Shown piece after piece: positions 7,956-16,234 of a stretch of DNA of 64,000 bases. Every line of letters starts with the position of its first letter. Within the stretch, counting starts at the first letter, position 1. This DNA comes from Jiangella gansuensis DSM 44835 (GTDB taxonomy: Bacteria; Actinomycetota; Actinomycetes; Jiangellales; Jiangellaceae): contig NZ_KI911782.1 of the NCBI RefSeq assembly GCF_000515395.1, positions 2,850,606 through 2,914,605 of the forward strand, given 5' to 3'. The position numbers were made by a program, and so were the translations under genes. The notes beneath the pieces were generated by a model that did no database searches, had not been told where the DNA came from, and saw nothing but the letters and a program-made list of their open reading frames with translations.

Positions 7956-8891
7956 CTACTTCAGGACGCCCGCGGTCAGGCCGGCCTGGACCTGCTTCTG
8001 GAACAGGATGTAGACGATGAGCACCGGCAGCAGGGCGATCACCAGGCCCGCGAACAGCGCGGTGTAGTCGGCCCGGAACCCGGTGTTCGCCGCCAGGGTT
8101 CCCAGGCCCTGCGCCAGCACGCGTTTGTCACCGTCCTGCATGATCACCAGCGGGAGGACGTACTGGTTCCAGTGGCCGAGGAAGTTGAACAACCCGAGGC
8201 TGATCATGCCGGGCCGGGCCATCGGCAGCATGACCCGGAAGAACAGTGTGAAGTGGGAGCAGCCGTCCACGATGCCGGCCTCGGCCACGGAGCTCGGCAG
8301 CGTCCGGAAGAACGCCGTCAGGAAGAACACCGTGAATGGCAGTGAGAACGCCACGTACACCAGCGCCAGGCTGAAGTAGCTGTTGAGTCCGAGGAACTGC
8401 CCGATGACGGGCAGCGAGCCGAGGTTGCGCACCACGAAGAACATCGGCACCAGCGCCAGGAACACCGGCAGCACCAGGCCGCCGAGGAACAGGTAGTAGA
8501 TGAACCGGTTCCCCGGGAAGTCGTACCTGGCCAGTACGTACGCGCCCATGGCACCGAACAGCATGGTCATGGTCAGCGACATGGACACGACGATGACGCT
8601 GTTGAGGAAGTACTGGCCGATGTTCGCCGCGTTCCAGGCGCGAGCGAAGTTGTCCCATTCCAGGCCGCCGGGCAGGCCCATCGGATCGGTGCGGAACTCG
8701 CCGTTGGTCTTGAACGACGACACGATCGCCCACAGCAGCGGCAGCGTCGTGATCATGCCCCACAGCAGGAGGAAGCCGCCGTTGAGGAAGGAGACGGCCC
8801 GCTCGCCCGCGCCGACACCCGGCTGGTGCCGGTTCTCGTCGACGTGTACGTCCGACGACGGCCCCGCCGGTTCGATCTGTGTCGTCGTCAT
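7956..8891 (-). CDS. Carbohydrate ABC transporter permease (MalG type)
   Basis: The product is 311 residues. ATG at 8891 overlaps the stop of the preceding permease (TGATG), so the two are translationally coupled. It has six membrane helices and the cytoplasmic EAA loop EAGIVDGCSHFTLFFRVMLP that docks the ATPase. The family forms a heterodimer with a MalF-type partner, here the gene ending at 8891. In actinobacteria such importers usually share the MsiK ATPase, and none is encoded nearby. The neighbourhood suggests an amino-sugar substrate. Confidence 0.93.
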   Translation of the reverse strand: MTTTQIEPAGPSSDVHVDENRHQPGVGAGERAVSFLNGGFLLLWGMITTLPLLWAIVSSFKTNGEFRTDPMGLPGGLEWDNFARAWNAANIGQYFLNSVIVVSMSLTMTMLFGAMGAYVLARYDFPGNRFIYYLFLGGLVLPVFLALVPMFFVVRNLGSLPVIGQFLGLNSYFSLALVYVAFSLPFTVFFLTAFFRTLPSSVAEAGIVDGCSHFTLFFRVMLPMARPGMISLGLFNFLGHWNQYVLPLVIMQDGDKRVLAQGLGTLAANTGFRADYTALFAGLVIALLPVLIVYILFQKQVQAGLTAGVLK

Positions 8892-9814
8892 CACGCCAGC
8901 TCCACCCTTTCGCGCTTCAGACCGCGCATGAACAGCATCGCGACCGCCATCGTCAGCACCAGCATCAGGACACCGATCGCGGCGGCGTAGCCGAAGTCGT
9001 TGCTGGCGAACGCCTCTCGGTACATCATCACGCCGAGCACGTCACCGGCGCCTTCCACGCCGCCGTTGATGCCGAGCATGATGTGCACGGTGGCGAAGGC
9101 GTCCATCGCCTGGATGGCCATGTACACCCAGCCCACCTGGACGGTGTCCCACACCAGGGGCACGGTGACCTTCCGGAACGTGGTGAACCGGTTCGCGCCG
9201 TCCAGCAGCGCCGCCTCGTAGATGTCCTTGGGGATCGACTGCATCGCCGCGGAGAAGAGCACCACGTAGAAGCCGACGAACGACCACGTCATCACGACGA
9301 CGACGATCCAGATGAGCATGCTCTGCTCGGCCAGCCACAACCGTTGCAGTGAGTCCAGTCCGACCGCGCCGAGCATCCGGTTGAGGATGCCGCCGGCGTT
9401 CTCCGGCGCGAACACGTAACTGAAGACGATGCCGATGATGGGCGCCGACACCACCAGTGGGAAGAAGTAGACCACCTGGTAGATCGACGACCCGCGCACG
9501 CCGGTGACCGCCGCCCCTCGGCGGCGACCACCGACGTTGAGCATCGAGGCGAAGAACAACCCCAGCATGAGGGTGAGGATGGGCACGACGAGCACCAGGA
9601 TCGCGTTGTTGCGCAACGCGGTTCGTAGTTGGTCGTCGTGCCACATCTCCACGTAGTTGTCGAACCCGATGAACGTCTGGCTGGCCGACAGTCCGCTCCA
9701 GTCGGTCATCGAGATGTAGAGGGCCTGGATGTACGGCGACAGCATGTAGATCGCGTAGATCCCGACCGGTGGCAGCAGGAAGGCCAGGATGAAGGGATAC
9801 TTGCCGTGCCGCAT
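8891..9814 (-). CDS. Carbohydrate ABC transporter permease (MalF type)
   Basis: The product is 307 residues and lacks the long N-terminal domain of enteric MalF, as usual in actinobacteria. Six membrane helices are visible, with the EAA loop EAALLDGANRFTTFRKVTVP. It lies 12 nt downstream of the binding-protein gene and overlaps the second permease gene by one stop/start unit. The gene order is binding protein, MalF, MalG. Confidence 0.93.
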   Translation of the reverse strand: MRHGKYPFILAFLLPPVGIYAIYMLSPYIQALYISMTDWSGLSASQTFIGFDNYVEMWHDDQLRTALRNNAILVLVVPILTLMLGLFFASMLNVGGRRRGAAVTGVRGSSIYQVVYFFPLVVSAPIIGIVFSYVFAPENAGGILNRMLGAVGLDSLQRLWLAEQSMLIWIVVVVMTWSFVGFYVVLFSAAMQSIPKDIYEAALLDGANRFTTFRKVTVPLVWDTVQVGWVYMAIQAMDAFATVHIMLGINGGVEGAGDVLGVMMYREAFASNDFGYAAAIGVLMLVLTMAVAMLFMRGLKRERVELA

Positions 9815-9826
9815 GTGCGCCGGTCC

Positions 9827-11299
9827 TCAGCTCTCGCGGGTCTGCTTGTCGATGGAGTCGTCCTCGCGGACCTCGGTGGCAACGCCCTCGCAGCGCTCCA
9901 CCCACTCATCGACGGTGATCTCGGCCCGCAGGAGCGCTCCGGTCGCCTGGTCGATGCCCGGGTTCTCCATCTCGCCGTACCAGCTCGGGTAGAACCAGTT
10001 GATGACGTTGTCGCCGGCGGCCTGCAGGGCCGCCTGCGCGGAGGCCAGCCCGGGAGCCTCGATGGTGACTCCCTCGGCCGCGCCGGCCACGGAGGTGAGG
10101 CTGGTGACCATCTCGCTGAAGCCCCGGGCACCCTCGAGCGAGAGCATTGCCCGCATGTACTCCATGGCCGCGCGCGGGTTGGCCGCGTCGGCTGGGACGA
10201 TGTAGGGCTCGCCGGCAGTGGCGCGGATGGTCTCCAGCGGCATGACGGAGTCCGGCGACAGCAGCGGGTCGGGCATCACCGCGAGCTCGAAGGTCGGGTT
10301 CTCGGCGATCGCGTCGGCTTCCTCGTTCTCGATCCACGAGCCGGACGGGCAGAACACGGCCGCGCCGCGGGCCCACTGGCCCTGGGCGTCGCGGAACTCC
10401 ATGCCCTCCACGCCGGGGAGGAAGTAGTTGTTCTCCCGCAGCGACAGGATGGCGGCGGCGGACTCCCTGACGGCCTCGTGGCCCCAGGCGCCCGGCTCGA
10501 GGTTGTCGATGGCGACGAGGACCTCGGGACCCGCCAGCTTGGCGGCCATGGACAGCAGCGGCCAGTTCATGTACCGCGGCGCCGTCACACCCTGGTAGAC
10601 CCACGGGGCGATGCCGGTGGCGGCGATGTCGGCGCAGACGTCCATCATCTCCTGCCAGGTGGTCGGCACCGGCCAGCCGTTCTCGTCCATGAGCGTCTTG
10701 TTGTACCAAAGCCCGAAGACGGTGAAGGCGTAGTTGAGGACGTAGGGAGTGCCGTTGCGGGTGCCGGCCTCGATGGCGCCCGGCAGCAGCGTGTCGCGCA
10801 CCGTGACGTTCGGGTCGTCCCAGCTGGGCGCGTCGAACAGCTCGCTGAGGTCGTAGAGCAGACCGTCGGAGATGAGCTGGCCGGGGTCCATCTGGCCGTC
10901 GCCGGAGTTGTTGATGAAGTCCGGCGGGTCACCGGCGACGAAGCGGGCCTGCAGCTCGCCGGCGATGTCGACGGCGGCGTGGTGGTCGATCTGGATGTTC
11001 GGCCACCGCTCGCTGAAGATCGGCTGGTGGATCTCGGTGGCGTACTCGTCGCCGAAGCCGCCGTCGAAGATGTAGATCTCCAACGGCTGGTCCTCGGGGA
11101 CGCCGAGCGGATTGTCCTCACTGACGTCGGCCGACGGGGCTTCCTCGGCCTCGTCATCGTCGTCGTCCCCGCCGCCGGTCGCGCACGAGGCGAGGAAGGC
11201 GCCGCCGGGACCGAGCGCCACGCCGGTGAGGGCAACCCGCTGCAGGAAGGTCCGGCGGTTGCTGCCCGCCGGGATGGAGCGTTCGATGCTGCTGGACAT
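9827..11299 (-). CDS. Sugar-binding lipoprotein of an NgcE-like ABC importer
   Basis: The product is 490 residues. ATG at 11299 follows GAAGGGG. The N-terminus combines a twin-arginine motif (NRRTFLQ, residues 14-20) with a lipobox ending at Cys39 (FLASC), so it is probably a Tat-exported lipoprotein. An acidic linker follows. The mature part is a family 1 solute-binding protein resembling N-acetylglucosamine/chitobiose binders (NgcE). The adjacent SIS isomerase, RpiR regulator and kinase also point to an amino sugar. The exact ligand is not shown by the sequence. Confidence 0.9.
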   Translation of the reverse strand: MSSSIERSIPAGSNRRTFLQRVALTGVALGPGGAFLASCATGGGDDDDDEAEEAPSADVSEDNPLGVPEDQPLEIYIFDGGFGDEYATEIHQPIFSERWPNIQIDHHAAVDIAGELQARFVAGDPPDFINNSGDGQMDPGQLISDGLLYDLSELFDAPSWDDPNVTVRDTLLPGAIEAGTRNGTPYVLNYAFTVFGLWYNKTLMDENGWPVPTTWQEMMDVCADIAATGIAPWVYQGVTAPRYMNWPLLSMAAKLAGPEVLVAIDNLEPGAWGHEAVRESAAAILSLRENNYFLPGVEGMEFRDAQGQWARGAAVFCPSGSWIENEEADAIAENPTFELAVMPDPLLSPDSVMPLETIRATAGEPYIVPADAANPRAAMEYMRAMLSLEGARGFSEMVTSLTSVAGAAEGVTIEAPGLASAQAALQAAGDNVINWFYPSWYGEMENPGIDQATGALLRAEITVDEWVERCEGVATEVREDDSIDKQTRES

Positions 11300-11373
11300 G
11301 CGGAACCCCTTCGTACTGAGTGTGCCGTCAGGTGCTGGCGGCTGGAAGTCGGGTCGTGCGACCGAGTAGCCCC

Positions 11374-12129
11374 TCAGCCCCCTCGCCGGATCCGGCCCGC
11401 GTACCGATGCAGCAGGCCGTCGTTGTGGGCGTCTCCCCCGGGCACGTTCGCCGAGAGATAGACAGGCGGGGTCTCGCCGGCGTCGATGAGCCGGCGCACC
11501 ACCTCTGCCGTGAGCAGTTGCGCGAGCAGTGCCGCCGTGATGGACGAGACGGCGCACACCGAGCCGCCGCCGGGCAGCGGCAGGACGGCGTCGCCGAACG
11601 GCCCGCCGTTGTCGAGGACCACGTCGGCCAGGTCGGTGAGCTTCTGGCCCGAGGGGTGCCGGGACTCCACCTGAGCGCTGTGCTCCAGCGACGTGATGGC
11701 GACGACGGGGTGGCCGTTCTTCTTCGCCACCTGCGCCATGCCGACGATGCTGCCGTTGATGCCGGAGTTCGACGCGATGACGAACACGTCGGACGGCTCG
11801 ATCGGCGTGTTGTCATAGAGCCGCTGCGCCAGCGATGGGTCGCGCTCCGTCGTCGGGTCGATGAGCGACTCCGGGTCCTCACCGCCGTAGGTGACCAGGT
11901 CGAACAGCGCAATCCGGTTGGTCGGGATCAGCCCGCCGGCCCGGCCGGCGATCTCCATGGCGGTGGCCTGGGAGTGCCCGGTCCCGAAGGCCTGCACGAC
12001 GCCGCCGGCCAGGACTGCCTGGGCGACGATGTCGGCGGCCCGCTGGACGCCGTCGGCTTGGGTGCTGGCCACCCGATCCACGATCTCGGTGATGTGAGCG
12101 AGGTACGAGGCCGCACTGACATCGGTCAC
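11374..12129 (-). CDS. SIS-domain phosphosugar isomerase/etherase-like protein
   Basis: The product is 251 residues. A GTG start at 12129 overlaps the stop of the regulator gene (GTGA). The SIS fold is seen in VVQAFGTGHSQATAMEIAGR and in the second phosphosugar loop VIASNSGINGS. SIS proteins of this size act on phosphorylated amino sugars, as isomerases, deaminases or MurQ-like etherases. Its position between a sugar importer and an RpiR regulator suggests it processes the imported, phosphorylated sugar. Confidence 0.87.
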   Translation of the reverse strand: MTDVSAASYLAHITEIVDRVASTQADGVQRAADIVAQAVLAGGVVQAFGTGHSQATAMEIAGRAGGLIPTNRIALFDLVTYGGEDPESLIDPTTERDPSLAQRLYDNTPIEPSDVFVIASNSGINGSIVGMAQVAKKNGHPVVAITSLEHSAQVESRHPSGQKLTDLADVVLDNGGPFGDAVLPLPGGGSVCAVSSITAALLAQLLTAEVVRRLIDAGETPPVYLSANVPGGDAHNDGLLHRYAGRIRRGG

Positions 12130-13076
12130 CGCTGCTCCTTCTTCGATGGGCGGCCGTCCGGGTTGGGTGCCCGGTGCGAGCTGACGGCCTGGGCGGTCAG
12201 GTTGAGCGCGATTCCGGTGGTTTCGTACCGGCGCTGCGCCACGGCGACGTAGATGAGGTCGAGGACGATGAGCTGCGGGTGCCGCGCCGCCAGCGCGTCG
12301 GGACGGAACGTCGTCTCGTGGATGGCGGTGGTGAGCACGATGTCGGCGACCTCGGCCAGTGCGGAGTTGGGGAAGCTGGTGAGCGCGACAGTGGTGGCGC
12401 CCCGGCTACCGGCGGCCGACAGCATCTCGACCGTCTCGTAGGTGGCGCCGGAGTGCGAGACCGCGATGGCGACATCGTTCGGGCCGAGGAGCGCGGCGCT
12501 GGTGAGTCCGACGTGCACGTCGCTCCACGACCAGGTGGGGACGCCGATACGGTGCAGGCACAGCTGCATCTCCCCCGCCACCAGGGCGCTTCCGCCGATT
12601 CCGTACACCTCGACCCGGCCGGCCCCGGCGATGGCGTCGGCCGCCTTCTCGACCTCGGTGAGGTCGAGCTGGGCGGCGGTCTCCTGGATGGCGCGAAGGT
12701 CCGCCGTCGTGATGAGGTCCAGCATCTCCTGCAGGGAGTCCGTCGGCAGGATCTCGCGGCCGATGTCGACCTCCCAGCCGGCGACGGCGGACGATCGGCC
12801 GGTCTCCTCCGCCATCGCCAGCCGCAGGTCGGCGTAGCCGGGCAGGTCGAGGGCGCGGCAGAACCGGGTGACGGTGGCAGCGGAGGTTCCGCTGCGCTCG
12901 GCCGTCTCGAGGATGGTCGCACGCGCGACGACGGCGGGCGCGGACAGCACCTGCTCACCCACCCGCTGCAGCGCGGCGGGCAGCTCGGGCAGCAGCGCGC
13001 GGATGCGCATCAGCACCGAATCACCGGGTGGCCCGGCATCGGCCACCGGGTCACTCGATAGTGTCCCTTCCGCCAC
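12126..13076 (-). CDS. MurR/RpiR-family transcriptional regulator
   Basis: The product is 316 residues. GTG at 13076 is chosen because AGGAGG lies 4 nt upstream. The N-terminal helix-turn-helix (SGTSAATVTRFCRALDLPGY) is followed by a SIS sensor domain (VEVYGIGGSALVAGE, then AIAVSHSGATYETVEML) that would bind a phosphosugar. It probably controls this uptake operon and perhaps the divergent kinase gene. The 198-bp gap between them contains GTAGTGAATTTTC and GGTGAGAATTC motifs that could be operators. Confidence 0.9.
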   Translation of the reverse strand: MAEGTLSSDPVADAGPPGDSVLMRIRALLPELPAALQRVGEQVLSAPAVVARATILETAERSGTSAATVTRFCRALDLPGYADLRLAMAEETGRSSAVAGWEVDIGREILPTDSLQEMLDLITTADLRAIQETAAQLDLTEVEKAADAIAGAGRVEVYGIGGSALVAGEMQLCLHRIGVPTWSWSDVHVGLTSAALLGPNDVAIAVSHSGATYETVEMLSAAGSRGATTVALTSFPNSALAEVADIVLTTAIHETTFRPDALAARHPQLIVLDLIYVAVAQRRYETTGIALNLTAQAVSSHRAPNPDGRPSKKEQR

Positions 13077-13274
13077 GCGACCTCCTGGCTCATCGTGGTA
13101 GTGAATTTTCGTCTGGCAACCCTCGGCGTGCGGTGGTGAGAATTCTTTCTACCCTCAGCCGGATGTCAAGGGTTTGCCGGGAGTTTGTCCAAGCGTGATG
13201 TTTCCGCAGCCAGCACGAGACCGAACGCCAATCCGGTCATCCCGGACACAGCGCCGGTCAGAGAGAGGACGGGC

Positions 13275-14270
13275 ATGACCAACACCGAGGGACGCCTCGC
13301 CCTGGGCCTCGATATCGGGGGGACGTCCACGCGCGCCCTCGTCATCGACGAGTCCGGGCGCCGACTGGGCGCGGGACGGTCGGCGGGCGCCAATCTGACG
13401 TCGCACGCGCTGGACCGCGCGCTCGACGCGGTGTCCGCGGCGCTGGACGAGGCGCTGGCGGACGTCGACCCGGCGGCCGTGGGCAACGCCGTCGTCGGAG
13501 CCGCCGGCGACCGTAACCTCGCCGTCCCCGCGGTGGCCGAGGCGTTCGCGGAACGGTGGCGGCGCGCCGGCCTGAGCTGCCCGTACACCGTGGTCGCGGA
13601 CGCACTGGTGGCGTTCGTGGCCGGAACGCCGGCACCGTCCGGGACACTCGTGCTCTCCGGCACCGGTGCGCTGGCGGCCCAGGCGGAGCACCGCCGTCTG
13701 GTGCGCCTGCACGACGCGCACGGCTGGCTACTCGGCGACCTGGGGTCCGGGTTCTGGCTCGGCCGGGAGGCGGTGCGCTCGACGCTGCGCACCCTGGACC
13801 GGCACCGCGCGCCCGGTCCGCTCGGCGCCGCCGTCATCCGGGAACTGCTCGGCGACAACAAGGTCACGGCGGTCGGACGGGGCGCCGTCGGCGATCTCAT
13901 CCTGGCCGTGCACGCGCAGCCGCCGGTCGCGCTGTCCGCGCTGGCCCCGCTGGTGACCGGGCACGCCGGTACCGACCCGGAAGCGGACCGGATCCTGCGC
14001 GACGCCGCGCATCTCCTGCTCGCCGGCGCCGAGGACGTCCGCGAGCCCGGCGACACCACACCGATCGTGCTGACCGGGTCGCTACTGACGGCTGACACGC
14101 CGCTGGCCGCGCTCGTCCGTGACGGCCTGGCCGAGCGCTGGCCGGGAGCTCCGGTGAGCGCGGCGACCGACGGCGCGGCCGGAGCTGCCTGGCTGGCCGC
14201 TGTGACGGAGCAGGACGAAGCGTCGGCCACCGACCTGCACGCCGCCCTGTTCGCCGCCCCTTCCCCGTGA
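13275..14270 (+). CDS. BadF/BadG-family sugar kinase, N-acetylglucosamine kinase-like
   Basis: The product is 331 residues. ATG at 13275 follows a GAGAGAGGA box. The ASKHA ATP-binding motifs are LGLDIGGTSTRAL at residues 10-22 and GTLVLSGTGALA in the second lobe, with the GWLLGDLGSGFWLG motif typical of GlcNAc kinase relatives. It would phosphorylate the sugar brought in by the divergent importer. Divergent placement from the RpiR gene implies shared control. It ends in a long bidirectional hairpin. Confidence 0.88.
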   Translation: MTNTEGRLALGLDIGGTSTRALVIDESGRRLGAGRSAGANLTSHALDRALDAVSAALDEALADVDPAAVGNAVVGAAGDRNLAVPAVAEAFAERWRRAGLSCPYTVVADALVAFVAGTPAPSGTLVLSGTGALAAQAEHRRLVRLHDAHGWLLGDLGSGFWLGREAVRSTLRTLDRHRAPGPLGAAVIRELLGDNKVTAVGRGAVGDLILAVHAQPPVALSALAPLVTGHAGTDPEADRILRDAAHLLLAGAEDVREPGDTTPIVLTGSLLTADTPLAALVRDGLAERWPGAPVSAATDGAAGAAWLAAVTEQDEASATDLHAALFAAPSP

Positions 14271-14334
14271 TCATCAAGACTTGGCCCGGCCATGACCGGG
14301 CCAAGTCTTGATGATCTCTCTGTCATGGGGAAGG
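14258..14334. terminator. Bidirectional terminator palindrome between convergent genes
   Basis: Perfect 21-bp arms at 14269-14289 and 14296-14316 (GATCATCAAGACTTGGCCCG...) flank a 6-nt loop. Further out, CCCTTCCCC (14258-14266) pairs with GGGGAAGGG (14326-14334). The hairpin takes in the stop codon of the kinase and the final codons of the convergent phosphotransferase. It resembles the hairpins at 28204 and 53207. Confidence 0.85.
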
Positions 14335-15419
14335 GAAGAGCCGGTCCAGCAGCGCGAGCCGCCGCCGCACGCCGCGCTCGAACGGCGCCAGCCGACCCGA
14401 CGCCGCCGCCGTCGCCCGCCGCCGTTCCCACCAGGACAGCTCGCGCAGCACCACCAGCGCCAGCTGATCGGCCACCGACCGCCGCCCGGCCCGCTCCCCC
14501 ACGTCGTCCAGGCCGGCCTCGGCCGAGATCTGCCGCACGACGGCGTCCTGGTCCGGCGACATGACGGCCACCTTCGCCAGGTCGCCGGCCAGTGGGAGCC
14601 GGGCCGCGTGCTCCCAGTCCACGAGCGTCGGCGTGCCGGCGTCGCCGACGATGACGTTCGAGAACCCGAGGTCGCCGTGACACCAGCCGACCGGCACCGT
14701 CGCACCGTCGGCCAGGAGCCGCGCCGCCTGGGCGAGCAGCCGCTCCGCCCGCTCGGCCGAGATGTCCCCGGACGCCGCGGCTAGGCCGCGCAGCCGGTCG
14801 ATCGTGCGCGGTGCGTCTCGAACGGCTCGTCAGTGACGCCGAGCTCACGGGCGGCCCGCAGCAGCCGCGACACGAGGACGTGCGCGAGCTCCTGCTTCTG
14901 CGCGGCTCGATGAGCGTGGCCGCCGAACACCACCGCCTCGGCGAGGTAGGCGACACCGGAGCGGACCTGCGCCCGGACGATCGCCGGCGCCGGCAGATGC
15001 GCGCACCTCGCGACCGCGCGGCGCGCGGCGAGCTCCTGCTCGATCCGGGCCAGATCGGTGGCACTGCCGACGGCGAACTTCACCGTCAGCGCCGGCTCGC
15101 GGTCCAGGTAGAACGCTCGGCCGCGCAGGTGTCCGCGGGTACTCAGCTTCGCCAGCCGGACCAGCGTCGCGGCCGTCTCGACGCTCACCTGCCTGCCCGG
15201 GGCCAGCGGTTGCCCGTTCAGCTGCCGCTCGTCCACCGGCAGCCGGGCGGCCAGCGCGCCGGTGCCGTCGTCGTCGGCGGTGGCCTCCCAGCCGCGGACG
15301 GTGAGGGTGCGCCGCCGTGCCGCCGGTAGCTGCCCGACGTCCCGCTCGATCGTGGCCAGTGCCGCCAGCGCGACGTCCATCGTCGCACGCCGGCGCACGA
15401 GCGTCCGTACCCCTCGCAT
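14323..15419 (-). pseudogene. Aminoglycoside phosphotransferase-like kinase, one frameshift
   Basis: The N-terminal part (from ATG 15419, which has GGGGGA 6 nt upstream) reads to a stop at 14781. The C-terminal part continues in another frame from about 14810 to the stop at 14323. Joining them at THR|TIDRLRGLAAASGDI gives a continuous APH/choline-kinase-fold protein of about 365 residues. It contains the catalytic loop CHGDLGFSNVI and the metal site VDWEHA. A single missing base near 14805-14812 accounts for the break. It could be a real inactivation or a sequencing error, because both halves keep normal codon use. The substrate is unknown. Confidence 0.75.
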
Positions 15420-15538
15420 GGGCCGTCCCCCTGTCATGAGGAGAACAGCCTGGCGGTAACGGCGGACAGAACCCAGGGGCCGTCGGTGAGAATTCCCTCA
15501 TGATCGCCGAGGATTTTTGTCGACGACGCCGAGCCGGG

Positions 15539-15609
15539 TGCTACCGGCTCACCAGGCAAGCATCCCCGGCGAAGCGGTAGCAGCCATACCGAACGTGATC
15601 ATTTTGGGC
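15539..15609. repeat. Dispersed stem-loop repeat, copy B (most divergent)
   Basis: The outer stem GCTACCG/CGGTAGC replaces the CCCGC/GCGGG of other copies, so both strands of the stem have changed together. The loop AGGCAAGCAT and tail CATACCGAACGTGATCATTT are conserved. No gene lies at its tail side for 600 bp. Confidence 0.65.
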
Positions 15610-15743
15610 TCTTCTGACGCATCCGCGGGCGTCACGTCCGGGGAGCCGACTGCCTGCCTCGTCGCACACTCGGCGAGCTTCACATCGTCGTTTCCGGTGG
15701 TGGCTCACAGACCAGGTTGCCGCGCCTACTGTGCAGCGTTTCG

Positions 15744-15820
15744 GGTCACGTCACTCGCCACGGGGCCGGACTCTGGCGTTTTCACCGTCCGGTACGGCGT
15801 CCGAGGCGAGTGACGTGACC
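15744..15820. repeat. 16-bp perfect inverted repeat in a non-coding stretch
   Basis: GGTCACGTCACTCGCC at 15744-15759 and its exact complement at 15805-15820 enclose 45 nt. It lies in 15438-16234, about 800 bp without a convincing gene. Frames there are short, overlap on both strands and resemble nothing known to me. The structure could be a stem-loop RNA, a terminator or the end of a lost element. Confidence 0.6.
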
Positions 15821-15947
15821 TGAAGGCCCACTACGTGACCCGGCGACGACACATGTGGGCGGGGTGACCGACTGGCCGCGGACGTCCCGCAGGCGCCGTC
15901 CCATGCCCTGGGAAGGAGTCGCTCGAGCTGAACCGCGCAGCGCACCC

Positions 15948-16032
15948 TGGCACGCGATATCGGCGCCTTGGCACGCGAACCCACCACTCGAGAGTCCAGT
16001 TTGTCCCGGCTCGGAAGCGATATCGCATACCA
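15948..16032. repeat. Near-perfect inverted repeat with ATATCG core
   Basis: TGGCACGCGATATCG (15948-15962) faces CGATATCGCATACCA (16018-16032), with 13 of 15 positions complementary and the two differences compatible with G-U pairing in one RNA strand. A further partial copy, TTGGCACGCGA, starts at 15968. It belongs to the same unexplained intergenic stretch as the 15744-15820 repeat. Confidence 0.5.
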
Positions 16033-16158
16033 AGGCGCGAGCCGCACGATCGGTCCGCCGCGGCCCGTATCCGTGCCTCGGCGGCACGCGCGCCTCCAAG
16101 GGGCAACCCTCCAGCCGGGCAACCCTCGCACGCGGCCAGGCGGCCAACGGCAGGCGAA

Positions 16159-16227
16159 CTCCCGCCGCACCGGGCAAGCATCCATGGTGCGGCGGGAACA
16201 CCCATGCCGAACGTGATCATTTCGGGT
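16159..16227. repeat. Dispersed stem-loop repeat, copy C
   Basis: Stem CCCGCCGCACC/GGTGCGGCGGG, loop GGGCAAGCATCCAT, then the tail ACACCCATGCCGAACGTGAT and CATTTCGGG. It ends 8 nt from the 3' end of glyA with the tail facing the gene, so in glyA mRNA it would be read just after the stop codon. Confidence 0.75.
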
Positions 16228-16234
16228 AGGAGGG

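Noticed and set aside
14697-15437. Two separate intact genes instead of a frameshifted phosphotransferase
   Set aside because: The kinase catalytic motif lies in the second half, the N-lobe in the first, and they join at one point without loss, so a single broken gene is simpler.
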